Below the pieces are notes generated by a model. That model was given only the letters and a program-made list of their open reading frames with translations, did not search any database and was not told where the DNA came from. Position numbers and translations under genes: made by a program. A stretch of DNA of 64,000 nucleotides from Stereocaulon alpinum (taxonomy: Eukaryota > Ascomycota > Lecanoromycetes > Lecanorales > Stereocaulaceae), in assembly GCA_018257865.1 (NCBI GenBank), contig JAEUBA010000023.1:248001-312000 (forward strand). The letters are read 5' to 3'. Position 1 is the first letter of the stretch. The number at the start of each line of letters is the position of its first letter. Below, piece by piece: positions 44,029 through 55,800 of the stretch.

Positions 44029-45246
44029 ATGTCCCTAGTCGCTGGACCTGGAAGAGGAGGTGTCTCTAGGGGAGGTGTCCCAGACGAGCTCAAGCTGGTC
44101 GTGGACAAGCATGTCAAGTACATTCAGCGTCTGGACACTGTCAGTTACACTACATCCGATCAAATTCCTGGAAGCTCATTCACTGACAGCGCCAAGATGA
44201 GCTCGAATACTGGTTGACAGAACATCTCCGTCTGAACGGTGTTTATTGGGGCTTGACCGCGTTACACCTACTCGGCCACCCAGAAGGGCTTCCTCGCGAG
44301 GCAACAATCGATTTCGTGCTATCATGCCAACATGAGAATGGTGGCTTCGGAGCTGCTCCTGGTCATGACGCCCACATGCTGTACACCGTGAGTGCGGTTC
44401 AGATACTGGCAACCATTAATGCAGTGGAAGAGCTGGATAAGCGAGGGAAGGCTGGGAAGGCGCAAGTTGGGCAATGTATACATACAAGTGCCTAATTTTC
44501 AAAGTAGTGCTGATGGGACATTCAGACATTGCAAGCTTACAGGATCGGAAGACTGGATCGTTCGCTGGAGATGAGTGGGGAGAGACAGACACACGCTTCC
44601 TCTTCGGAGCTTTCAACGCTCTATCATTGCTACACCTCCTATCTCTTGTCGATGTTCCCAAAGCCGTGGCCCACGTTCATGCCTGCGCCAACTTCGATGG
44701 AGGCTACGGGGTCAGTCCCGGCGCAGAGTCCCACGCCGGGCAAATCTATACATGCGTTGGAGCTTTGGCGATTGCCGGCCGCCTCGATTTGGTGGACAGA
44801 GATCGTCTTGGAGGTTGGCTTAGCGAACGGCAACTTCCTAACGGAGGTCTAAATGGCAGACCAGAAAAGATGGAAGATGTCTGCTACAGCTGGTGGGTGA
44901 TGAGCAGCTTGGCTATGATCGACCGGCTCCATTGGATCGATGGGGACAAGCTAATCCAGTTCATCCTGAGGTGTCAAGTGAATACTGATCTGAATCCGCT
45001 AGTCAACCTTCACTCTAACAATTGACAGGATCCTGAGCAGGGCGGCATGGCTGATAGACCAGGAGACATGGTGGACGTGTTTCATACAGTATTCGGTATC
45101 GCTGGGCTAAGCTTACTGAATTTCCCTGGGTTGGAAGCTGTAGATCCAATCTAGTGAGTATGTGTTTGGGGAAGAGCTTTGCCCGAGGCTGATTCAATGA
45201 CAGCTGCATGCCAAAAGCCATTACAACCCGGATTTTGAGCAATTGA
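44029..45246 (+). CDS. Rab geranylgeranyltransferase (type II) beta subunit, 338 aa
   Basis: Five exons: 44029-44139, 44190-44475, 44526-44977, 45029-45153, 45204-45246; introns are 50, 50, 51 and 50 nt. The first donor is the unusual GTCAGT, but splicing there restores LDTRQDELEYWLTEHLR exactly as the family requires. The prenyltransferase repeats are clear (GGFGAAPGHDAHMLYT, NFDGGYGVSPGAESHAGQ, NGGLNGRPEKMEDVCYSWW). Zinc ligands are visible: Asp and Cys in EDVCYSWW and His in DVFHTVFG. The last tiny exon adds CMPKAITTRILSN, the normal family end. With the alpha subunit and Rab escort protein it adds geranylgeranyl groups to Rab GTPases, so it serves vesicle traffic. Confidence 0.95.
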
Positions 45247-45707
45247 TTTCCGTTGGTCATTGCAAATGTACGGAGGTTATGGTCGCCAGAGGCTGGGCTA
45301 TGATAAGGGTACAAATCAATCCGGCCTGGGACAAATTCCACCACTTGCCTTGTGTCAAGCTCTGACCGTCAAAATACTTTGAATTGCGTGAATGAGAATC
45401 GTATCTAGTCCATTGTAATCAGGACTCTTTCCGTGAACCTCCCCTATTGACCAATTGACTGGACCGTGCTTGCCCTGATGTTGAAGGAAAGAGCCCTAGC
45501 GCAGCCAGCTAGCTTGCTTCCTCGACTTCCAAGATGCTCAACTTCTCGCTCCTCGAATTCACCTTCTTCCACCAAATAATTACTTCTTACTTTCAATCAT
45601 AGGGAAGAGCACAACAAAAATCGCTCATGTCAAGCAAGTAGCACAGTCGTTACCCTCATCATTGCTTCCACATTGCTGGAGTATAATCATACAAGCTCGT
45701 CACTGCC
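45247..45707. other. Intergenic, no supported gene
   Basis: Between two plus-strand genes; holds the BET2 3' flank and the upstream region of the zinc-finger gene. Nothing gene-like seen. Confidence 0.5.
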
Positions 45708-47700
45708 ATGGCCTCAATCCCTCTTCTTTGCAACATCTGCCCCAAAGCTCCCGACTTCAGCGACATCTCTCATCTCCTCACCCATGTCTCCTCCAAAGGT
45801 CATTTGTCACATTATTTCAAAGCACAGGTCAAGGCCCGTCAAGATCCGTCCATTCGTGAGAAGCTAGACACCTACGACCGTTGGTATGACCGTTACAACA
45901 TCGAGAAGCTGTTATCGGAGCGGATGACTGCCAAAGAGAACAAGGACACAAAAGTCAAGAGACCCGCGAGTGGCTGCAAGCCACCTGCTTGGTCAAAAGA
46001 GAACAATTCACGCAAGCCGCGGGTCTCAAAGATAGCAAGCCAACAGGTAATGATTGTACTATCGGCAGACTTCGCGCTTCGCATATACTGACGCATATGA
46101 CTAGCCGGAATCTCCCAGTCCCGTTAAGCTTGAAGGGGTTATCGACCCTCAATTATCCGGATTCCTCCCCGCCGCTCCCCACACTCTGAATGCTTCACCG
46201 TTGCTCAACGGCATTCAGCATGAGACGGCTGCCAGACACAGAGCCTACGTTCCCCACATGGGCAGATGGCATAACAACAGTCCATCACCGTACAGGCTCC
46301 CAGAAAACACGTATCCGGGGCAAAGGTCCTCTCCTCAGCCAACCATCCGTCCCGGTCATGACAACAGCAGTGACAGTGACTACTTCCGATCTTTCTTACG
46401 CAGTCCGACTCAAGCCGCCTACCCTGATCCCGCTGAACTTGCTGCCCTTCGGTCAGGATTTTCGCCAGAACAAGGAGCCCAGGTGATGAACACGATCGAG
46501 TCCCAATGTGACCACTCCTCAGAACCCGAAAAGGAAGGCGTCATCGCATCACCAATACTCAAAGGGGTCAAGTGGCCCGGCATGTCTCTCTTCGATTCTG
46601 CCAGCTTCGAAGAACAACGTCGTCGCAATCAGAAGAAAGACGATTCTACACTTGAGCGGATGGAGTTGAATTCTGTGGCAGTTGAACAGATCGAGCGCAT
46701 CTACTGGCCAGACGGAGCACTGAAAATGGCACGCCTGATCACTGGCAATGTTGAGAGCAGTCCAAGCAGATCACCGACCCCACCGCCTGCACCATCAAAG
46801 CGTCGACGCAATAAAGCCAGCAAAGCAGTGCTTCAAGACCTCAGCGCTAATGGTCCAAGGCTCGGACGGAAGCCTCGACCACGTAAGACCACTCTCGTGC
46901 CAGCCAAGCAAGCCTCAAGTCTGCAACAACTATCGGAAAAAGTCCTTGTCAGACTCGATTCCCCGAAATTCCCTTACCCGCTCGGTACACACATGGGTTA
47001 CGACCCTGCCGATGAAGATGAATCTCAGCGTCAGTTGACGTACGGAGGTGCGGAAACCAGCCGCAAACGAGCCTTCGAGATCTTCAGCGATGAAATCAAT
47101 GATCAGGGAGATGCACGACATAGCCACCGTTTGAAGGCCAACGAAAATGGATGCCTTCAAACCTTACATGGCCATGAAAATGTCCTCTCATCGCGTGGGC
47201 CGCATTCTACACGGCGTAGATCACCTCTAACATCCAAGAAACTTTCTTCTCGACCTCGTACTGGAGCACACTTGCACAGATCGCCATGGGATTCGAGGCT
47301 CCACAATTCTGCCAAGGTACCCCTACCTCCTGTGCCTGAGGATAGCGAGAATGTCGAACCAATACTGGATAGTGAGGGTCGTGTAGACGGCACTGCTGGA
47401 CCAGACGTCCACCAACGTGTGACTCAGCGCTATTTCTCCGTCACAGGCAATCAGCCTCCACAATTCTATAACTCGTTGCCTCCCCAGATGGAGTTTGGAG
47501 GTTTAGCGGAGCCAAGATTCTACGGATCTACCATCAATCCTCTTAACTCTTACCTTCGCCAGCACTTGCATTCATACCAGACTTCACCTCCTGCCCATCA
47601 ACCGACTTCTATAAGCCACCTCGCCGATGGTCGAAGAGCTGGTCGACCATTACCGACGATGGCACGAAGGACACCAGAGAGTAGAGAGTCCTCTGCTTAA
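45708..47700 (+). CDS. Fungal zinc-finger-like protein of unknown function, 644 aa
   Basis: Two exons, 45708-46046 and 46105-47700, joined over a 58-nt intron with donor GTAATG and acceptor ACTAG; phase 0. The first 35 residues contain C-x2-C-x14-H-x5-H (Cys 8 and 11, His 26 and 32), close to the U1-type C2H2 finger, followed by a charged helix (YDRWYDRYNIEKLL). The rest is mostly disordered with two ordered blocks, around KGVKWPGMSLFDSAS and around VAVEQIERIYWPDGAL, and a basic patch SKRRRNKASK that could be a nuclear localisation signal. A nucleic-acid-binding nuclear role is inferred. No named family is recognised. Confidence 0.75.
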
Positions 47701-49179
47701 GTATGGCAATTCATCAATCATGCCACTCATCTGCATAATACCATGTATACTTTGGTATAGTTTTGATTACGGTTTACATTGTTTGCAGTTCAGTCCTAGC
47801 TTTTGGCGCCGCATAATACGCCGAAAGAGCACACTTTGTGGCATCCTTCGGTAGTTTTTCTTTTGGCAACATCTCTCGCGCAGGGCGTTCTTTCCCGTGC
47901 ATGGCATGTCTTCGCTGGTTTGCTCAAGGGAAAGCACTGTTGTACGGCGTACTCTCAACATAGAAAGCGAAAGTACATCATTAACAAGATAGCACTCATC
48001 GCAGCCAAAACTAACAGTTCATGTCTGCCTTTCGATCGTAATGCTTGCACCTTGGTGGGTGAGGCTGCAGGTACTTCCAAAACCTAAGGCCTCGAACTGC
48101 TCCTACAGTAATTGCAGGTGCATTACGGTAACGCATATCGTCAGTCCCGAGAAAAATAGACACCGAAATTCGCACTCCCTTTACCAGATATATCAACCAG
48201 TAATACTAACGTTAGATGGTGTGATTCCTATAGTATCTCCAAAGGGCTTCCTGGATACTCTTCCTTATCGCTCAGACCAACGATCCCTAGTAGACGACTA
48301 AACTTTGTCGTTCAACCTGATTGGTGGTTAGTAGGCAGTTCTTTTAGCGCATGCTATGCCGCACGCGCTATTAGTGCGGGCATCTACGGCGCCTCAATAA
48401 GGGCACTTCTTCCCTTTGTCTCTTGTTCCTCTACATCTTTACAAAGACAGCGATATCCAGCTTTCTCGGCGATTATTTCATCCTCCCACCCGCACCTTTA
48501 GGTAGATATCTACTCCCTGTAGTGCCGCATCGGGCACAGGAGTTCTTAGTGGCTTGGGGCCGAAGCGTTGCAGGCAGACAATCGCAGTTACTGCTCAGTG
48601 CTGCTGGCCCCTGGCGCTAGGCTGGGGCATCCACGAAGAAAACAAGTTTCAGAATTATTGTTCGCATTTCTAGAAGTCTCAGCCTTTGGTGCGGTTCAGT
48701 ACACTAAACTCCGCTAAGCCCGCCCCTAGAACGACGCGACCAAAGTCACCAATATCTGCCCAAATGACTCCAAATTCTTGTCGACAATAGAGAAGAATCT
48801 TTTGTTGTACGCTGCAAGAACCAGGTCTATCAAAAGTAGAGATGGTTTAGCTGTACTGGATACGAATGGGGTCAATTTCTCTGATAGTGAGAGAGTGTCC
48901 GTCTTTCCCGCCACCCCCTGATGGCACTGCATAAAGTCTCGTGAATGTGACGGCGGAGTAAGACGACTCGAGATTAACACCTTGCATCTAGGTGGAGCTG
49001 AACCAATGAGCTACTATGTCGGCCGTCTATATTCAATGAGTCCATAGATCTCAAACAAGACAACTGTTTGATGAATAGGAGCACAGCCTGCATTGCCGGT
49101 AAGGCTACCTTGCGAATGAAGATAAAAGGCACATCTTGCCCACTGTTGGTCTATATCTCTTGTATATCGTTGCATCACT
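47701..49179. other. Intergenic 1.5 kb
   Basis: No supported protein gene. A small hairpin-forming repeat (CCGCAC / GTGCGG) lies near 48361-48384, and a degenerate tRNA-like sequence lies at 48961-49022. Confidence 0.45.
48961..49022 (-). pseudogene. tRNA-like remnant
   Basis: On the minus strand, TAGCTCATTGG (49003-49013) matches the polymerase III A box. A 5-bp anticodon-type stem, CACCT with AGGTG around a 7-nt loop (48978-48994), follows. TCGAGTC near 48965-48971 resembles a B box. The loop lacks the usual T at position 33 and no acceptor stem closes, so it is not a working tRNA. Confidence 0.35.
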
Positions 49180-50100
49180 ATGAGGCATCCAGGGACATTT
49201 GCAGCCATGAAGCCTGCAACAATGGAGCATCCGGTGAGTATCGATCATTATGCAGGCCTGGAAATTGCGCCGGGTACTGAGGCCGAGCAAATTGCTCCTT
49301 CTAATATTCATCTGGAGGACAAATTCTACAACGCAGGCAGCACACAAGAGGAGACAACTGTCTCCAATGAACAGCCCAGAACTTTGGTCCAAGTGAGGGA
49401 TCGAGATAACTCTCATCGGCCAATATGCGGTAGTCGAGCAGCTTGTTGGACGCTGGCCCTCTTTACTGTTGTTTGCCTAGCTGCTGCCTTGGGCGCAGGC
49501 CTAGGTGGAGGTCTGGCGACTCAAAGCAAACACTCTTCAATGACGTGAGTGAGGTTCTTTCGCTATGGGATGAAGCACTGAACCCCAATCAGTCCCGGGA
49601 CTGGACAGGAGACTTATGCTTCTCACCCAAACTCTACGCCCTTAACCTCATTCTCTACACCCGCGACTTCGCCATCTTCGCTTGAGACATCATCGAGGAC
49701 AACTCTAGCAGCTTGCCCTTCTGCAAACGGTGCTACTTATACAGCCACAAACAGACCGCTTCCGACATTCCCAGGCGCGCTCACTAATGCAACATTCGAA
49801 TTCAAGATAGCATGCAATACTAACTGGGTCGACTATGAAGGTGTCATGGATGTAGCAATACTAATTAGCATTTCTTCATTGAATGATTGCATGGACGCTT
49901 GTGCAAAGTTTACCTGGCAAGCGACACCAAAGTCCTATAAGATCCAAGGATGTTCTGGGGCAGTGTGGACCAGAGGAATATCTGGTGAAGACAATAATGC
50001 GGCGAATGTGTGCTTCCTCAAGGCGAATGTTTCGCAATTGACTCATAATGACTCCTACAGCTATCCTGGATATGACGGCGCTATTCTGTTGTATATCTGA
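49180..50100 (+). CDS. Single-pass membrane protein with PAN/apple-like extracellular region, 290 aa
   Basis: Two exons, 49180-49544 and 49593-50100; the 48-nt intron has donor GTGAGT, branch CACTGAAC and acceptor ATCAG, phase 2. The start may be the third ATG, giving MEHPV, since HYAGLEIAPG follows it closely. A hydrophobic segment (WTLALFTVVCLAAALGAGLGG, about residues 90-112) follows a polar N-terminal part. Then comes a Ser/Thr-rich linker and a Cys-containing domain: FEFKIACNTNWVDYEG, NDCMDACAKFTW, CSGAVWTRG, CFLKANVS. Cys spacing and the C-F-L-K pattern are those of fungal PAN/apple-like modules, which bind protein or glycan. Likely type II orientation with the C-terminal domain outside. 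Function unknown. Confidence 0.7.
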
Positions 50101-50955
50101 CATGACAGTCTTGCGGCTCTGTCGTGCTCTTTCATGTCATACATTTCTTGGGTCACACTTTTCCCAAAGCGAGATTGATATCTGCAAGCCTTCGTGTTTT
50201 ATCGGTGATTGCAGATACTGTAGCAGGATAATTTTCTTCGTCTCCGCTTTTGATGATTTCACTCTTTCATTGTGCGAGTCACAATGAACCAACTTCTAGG
50301 ATCAGGTGGATGAAAGTTGAATTTGAAAGTCAGACGATTTTAGATATTCAGAACCGAAGGTATTAACTGTTTTCGACATGTTTAAGGCAGAAAAAAATGA
50401 AGCATCTTTGAGTAATGTCTGCCTAAATTCACGGTAGCTCAGTGTTGTCAGACTACGTTGGTTCGCGCTACGCTGAGAAATGTCACGAAAGCGAGGTTCT
50501 TCCAATCGCTATGATCTTCTAATACCGATTCTGGGTACTAAGACATGGTTGCATAATCCAAGGACCTTGATGAATACTACGATTGTGTGATTGAAAGCAA
50601 AGCTTCAATCTTGCTTATCAGACTGTCGTCGGACTGCAGACTTCAGCCACTACACGAAACATCATCAACGACACTTAGCGCAGGTATGGTTCCATTTCAC
50701 GGAAAATTGGTTTCACATTACAACTCTAGCGAGCCTGAAAGGGTCTAGGAAGGGCCATGGAGCCAGCCTATGATCCTCCCAATTAGGTACGTTATCAATC
50801 ACGCTCTCAAAATTGAAACACATATACCAAAGCCATACTGCAAGGCCTATCATCATTAAATCTTTCTCGTTTCCGAGTCAAATACCAGCCCTATGCATTA
50901 AAGTTCGTGCCCAAAACACTGTAAGACAATGGAAACCCTCTTCGCTCAACTCGAT
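50101..50955. other. Intergenic, no supported gene
   Basis: 3' flanks of two convergent genes. Nothing gene-like. Confidence 0.5.
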
Positions 50956-51605
50956 CTAGGAGCTCATCGACTGTAGCTGGCGCTCAGGATCCTTGCGATA
51001 TGGCAAACTTGTCCTCGCAGCCTTCCTATTCCTGGACACAGAAACCGCCGCAAGGACCATGTACACAAATGCGGCCACAATGATAATAAGACCAATCCAT
51101 GATCTCGCGTCTCCGATGCTTCCAGCGCCGTTTTTAGGGCTAGAAAGCTGGGCGTTGGGACACCACATTACTCCCTGGAAACTCTCACTCATGTTCGGAG
51201 CTTGCAATTCGCACTGCATCCAGATGCTGAATTGGATGATCCAGCCACAGAGCAGGGCGATGGATGAGATGAGAGCGTGGACAGGTGAGAGGGATGAGAC
51301 GGATGCGAAACCGATATCCAAAGCTGCGCAAAAGATAGTGAGAAAGGGCATAGTGCCAGTATAGAAGACAAGGTGCCTATCAACGCAAGATATTAGCTCG
51401 GGGTGTTCACAATTGTAAGGTGGGGGGTGACGAACGCCTTAGACGGCTTTCCAGATTCAGGTGTGTAAGACGCGTCGGTCATGTCTTTACCCCAGATTCC
51501 CGACAGGATCAAGGTGACGAATGAGAGTACGAAAATGCTGGAGAGTGTGACGAGAGCGCCTCGCAACAAGGTGGACCACCTCGAATCGTTCATCGTGGGA
51601 CGCAT
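50956..51605 (-). CDS. Four-transmembrane-segment protein, MARVEL/tetraspan-like, 196 aa
   Basis: Two exons, 51436-51605 and 50956-51376. The 59-nt intron has donor GTTCGT, branch GCTAAT and acceptor TTGATAG; it is the only choice tested that keeps frame and gives a good donor. The ATG at 51593 is an alternative start. Four hydrophobic segments occur: LVTLSSIFVLSFVTLILSG, then VFYTGTMPFLTIFCAALDIG, VHALISSIALLCGWIIQF, and WIGLIIIVAAFVYMVLAAV. A loop between the third and fourth holds two cysteines. The C-terminal tail is basic and polar, thus probably cytosolic. Size and layout fit small fungal MARVEL-type membrane proteins; function unknown. Confidence 0.65.
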
Positions 51606-52024
51606 GTTGGTAGCGTTCTGAGTAAAATTGGCAAGTTGGAGTTTGAAGATGGTATTAACAAAGCGAATGAGGGGAACAACTTTCGAATTGGAATTCAAGT
51701 GGAGACATTCGAAGAGACTGAGTCGCTTGGGTTAAGGATCACAGGTGCTTGAGCGTCTATACTGCGCTGGAAACAGTGGTGACTTTAAGTACTGGGAGCG
51801 CCTCGAGATGTGCGTGGCTGAGGCGGCAGTTATGGAGGGCGCAGTGGTAGATCGAGGAGCTGTAGGATGCGTCGGTGTTTTATCAGTGTCACCTGGGAGT
51901 TTCCATTTTGCTAATCACAGAGGGCGATGCTGCGGCGGATATGCACAATAATAGGTGCACAGGGAGTCGAAGGAATACGTACCGAAACCAGGCAACCGCT
52001 TGGCGCCAAGGTTTCACTCGGCAC
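51606..52024. other. Intergenic, possible lost 3' part of the F-box gene
   Basis: No supported frame. If the neighbouring F-box gene was once longer, its missing part would have been here; I see no homologous continuation. Confidence 0.4.
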
Positions 52025-52639
52025 TCAGTTAGCAATTTCCATGGAAGATTGGCGATCGTACCAAGCATAACCATCATCCACTGGAGTCAAAAGCGAGAAA
52101 GAGTGGGCGTAGTCTGGGAAGTCATCGAGAATGGTGACTTTGGAGATGTTTTGAAACTTCTCGAGGCCCGCACATAGAGCTTGATAGTCTTTGCCGTTCT
52201 CGAGAATGGCTTCTTGCTGTTCGTAAAGGCGTGTGTACTGGATGACGCTGTTTACACATGCTTCAGAATAGTGCCCAATCACAGCATCGATTCTGGAATG
52301 AGCCTCAGAGAAGTCATCCATGTGCTCATTTTCCCTCACGCGCTTACGATAAGCTCTTTGGTAGCGCTCCGGTTGCTCGACAAGCTCGGGACTAAAAAGC
52401 CTGCTATCATAGACCAGCTCCTTCACGTTCCAGCCCGAGATTGGACTCGAGGCAATGTTCATGAAGGTTTCTATGGCGGCTCTACGTGGTGCGAAGTAAA
52501 CGCGATGGAAAAGCCATCTGGCTCCGACCCTGCTCCATCTGGTAGTAACAAGACGAGCTATCTTAAGATCACGCTTGGGTAGCCAGCAAAGTATGTCAGA
52601 GAGCACTTCATCAGGGAGATCTTGCGCTTGGGGAGTCAT
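52025..52639 (-). CDS. Short F-box protein, 204 aa, possibly truncated
   Basis: A standard F-box opens the protein: LPDEVLSDILCWLPKRDLK, then ARLVTTRWSRVGARWLFHRVYF. This motif binds Skp1 in SCF ubiquitin ligases. The next part (ELVYDSRLFSPE, a helical middle, then KVTILDDFP) resembles the usual start of the region that follows the F-box in large fungal families, whose members normally run 400-600 residues. This one stops at 204 without substrate-binding repeats. It may be a short natural form or a gene cut off by an early stop. Confidence 0.6.
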   Translation of the reverse strand: MTPQAQDLPDEVLSDILCWLPKRDLKIARLVTTRWSRVGARWLFHRVYFAPRRAAIETFMNIASSPISGWNVKELVYDSRLFSPELVEQPERYQRAYRKRVRENEHMDDFSEAHSRIDAVIGHYSEACVNSVIQYTRLYEQQEAILENGKDYQALCAGLEKFQNISKVTILDDFPDYAHSFSLLTPVDDGYAWYDRQSSMEIAN

Positions 52640-52878
52640 CGATTCGAGAGTGGATACTCGGGGTAAGATCTGTATATTGAAGGACTGAGCAAAGTAGCAA
52701 GGAGCCAGACGCTGGAATTGGAATCTGACAGGCTGTCTTAGCGTTACCGGATCGGGCCTCGCGCGTCAACGCGGGCCTCTACGCGAGTAATTCTCCACTT
52801 GCTCTTCTCAACGCTGAATCGTGACAAGATGTGACGATTGCCCGGACCAGCAGCATTTACTGTCCATGTGCTGCCGAG

Positions 52879-55800
52879 ATGGTTGCCCCTTATAATTCTT
52901 CGCAGAGCTTAGCCAAGAAGCAGCAGTCGATATCCAGCTTCTTCACCAAGCCTGCAACAGCCAAACCACCGCCTGCCTTAACGCCTAAGACGTCGAATAC
53001 TTCGACCAAGACGCTTGCTGGTGATAACGATAGGAGCCTTTTTATTGCCTCCGACGATGAGGATTTCGTGCGGCCGCTCAACGAAAGGACCTCTACCACA
53101 CCAAAACACAGTCTTGAAGACGAGCCAAATGGACTAGCTTGCAAGAGAGTACGATGGTCAGACGCTCATGAAGACGATTCGTCAAGGACCTCATCCGACC
53201 CGGCTATCAATGGCAATGGTACAGTTCCGGACAAGCATCTAGCCTCCATCACGGCCAATGAGATTAAAACGCCAAAGACCTCTAAGCAGACTTCCAAATA
53301 TGTGTTCTCCAGCTCGCCCGTCAGAGATAGAGGACAGGAGGAGGACGATGATGATGAAGAGACTAAGAGACGCAAGGCAAAGCTACATGAGAAGTTCGTT
53401 AAGAAGCTGGGACGTCCAGACAGCATAGCCGAGATAAAGAGACGTAATTGGGTCATCAACGAGGAGACTGTGGAGGATGAAGCTGGAGGAGAAGATGCCG
53501 AAGAATCTGACGCCGAACCTACACCGAAAGCTATTGCGAAGGGAAGGACAGCGACTGCAACGAAGAAGGCTGCTAATAAACTGACCCCAATGGAGAAGCA
53601 ATTTCTGGACATCAAACGAAATCATTTAGATACCATACTCATTGTCGAAGTCGGCTACAAGTTCAAATTCTTTGGGGAAGATGCCAGAGTGGCTGCGAGG
53701 GAGCTCAGCATTGTCTGTATACCAGGGAAATTCGGGTTCGATGAGCACCCATCAGAAGCACACTTGGACCGATTTGCTTCAGCCAGCGTACCAGTCCATC
53801 GATTGCATGTCCATGTCAAACGACTGGTCGGAGCAGGCCATAAAGTCGGCGTTGTACGGCAACTAGAGACTGCAGCTCTAAAGGCAGTTGGAGACAATCG
53901 CAACACCCCTTTTACCCGGAAGCTCACGAATCTATACACCAAGGGGACGTACATCGATGATGTTGAAGGGTTGGAAGGACCTATTGGAGCTCCTTCAGGT
54001 GGAGCACCTGCTACAGGCTACCTTGTGTGCATTACTGAGCAGAACAGGAAAGGTTGGGGTACAGACGAGAAAGTACATGTAGGCTTGCTAGCTGTGCAAC
54101 CTGCGACTGGAGATGTGATTCATGATGACTTCGAAGATGGTTTTATGAGGAGCGAAATAGAAACTCGATTGCTACACATTGCTCCTTGTGAGATCCTCAT
54201 TGTCGGCGAGCTATCCAAGGCGACAGACAAATTGGTTCGGCACTTGGCTGGAAGTAAAACGAACGTATTCGGCGACAAAGTGCGAGTCGAAAGGGTTGAC
54301 AAGCCAAAGACTATGGCGGCGCAAGCTTACAGCCACGTATCGAACTTTTATGCCGCTAAGATGAAAGCGGAGAATGCAAAACAGGATGAGAAAGCCAGTA
54401 AGCTGCTCGACAATGTGCTGAAACTTGCCGAGTGCGTCACTATCTGCCTTTCGGCAATGATAGTGCATCTGTCGGATTACGGCCTTGAGCACGTCTTCGA
54501 TCTTACAAAGTACTTCCAATCGTTCAGCGCCCGCTCCCACATGCTCCTCACCGGGACCAGCTTGACCAGCCTAGAGATCTATCAAAATCAAACAGACCAC
54601 ACGCCCAAAGGAAGCTTGTTCTGGACCCTCGACAGGACACGGACTCGCTTTGGACAACGCCTGTTACGCAAGTGGGTTGGGAGACCGCTCTTGATCAAAT
54701 CAGCACTCGACGAACGCATTGGCGCAGTGGAAGAGCTCAAGGATGGCGAACCATCTATCAGAGTGGACAAGATCAAACATCTGCTATCTCAGATCAAAAG
54801 CGACCTCGAAAAAAGCTTGATACGCATATACTACGGCAAATGCACACGACCCGAACTTCTGACTGTACTGCAAGCCATGCAGCGAATCTCATCCGAGTTT
54901 GCGTCTGTCAACAAGCCTGCAGATGCTGGATTTACGTCGCATATCATCAATGACGCCATTGCCGCCCTTCCCACTATCACAGAGAACGTCGTCTCATACC
55001 TAGAGCGAATCAATCCGGAGGCAGCTAAGGCAGACGACAAATACAATTTTTTCCGGGAGGAAATGGAGAATGAAGACATCGTGGACCATAAGATGGGCAT
55101 TGCGAGTGTGGAACAAGAGCTCGATGCTCATCGGCCCATTGCTGCTGAGAAAGTCAGAAAGAAAAGGGTAGACTATGTAGTTGTTGCCGGAATCGAATAT
55201 CTGATTGAGATCGACAATACTCAGCTAAAGAATGTTCCTGCATCCTGGGCCAAGATCAGTGGTACGAAGAAGGTCTCACGGTTCCATACCCCTGAAGTAG
55301 TACGCCTCATCCGTGAGCGTGATCAGCATAAGGAAGCACTAGCAGCTGCTTGTGATGTTGCCTTCACTCAGCTCTTAGCAGAGATCTCATCGAAATATCA
55401 ATCACTCAGAGACTGTGTGCAAGCACTTGCCACACTTGACTGTCTACTCTCTCTAGCCACCATCGCCAGCCAACCGAATTATGTCAAACCGGAATACACT
55501 GAAGAGACATGCATCTCTGTTAAACAGGGGAGACATCCAATGGTCGAGCAGCTTCTTCTTGACGCCTATGTTCCGAATGACACAGAGCTTGCCACTGACT
55601 CCACCACCAGAGCTCTGCTAATCACCGGCCCAAACATGGGAGGAAAGTCAAGCTACGTGCGTCAGGTTGCTCTTATCGCCATCATGGGCCAGATTGGTTC
55701 CTACGTGCCTGCTGAGTCTGCCAAACTAGGTATGGTCGATGCTGTATTCACTCGTATGGGCGCCTTCGACAACATGATGGCCGGCGAATCTACGTTTATG

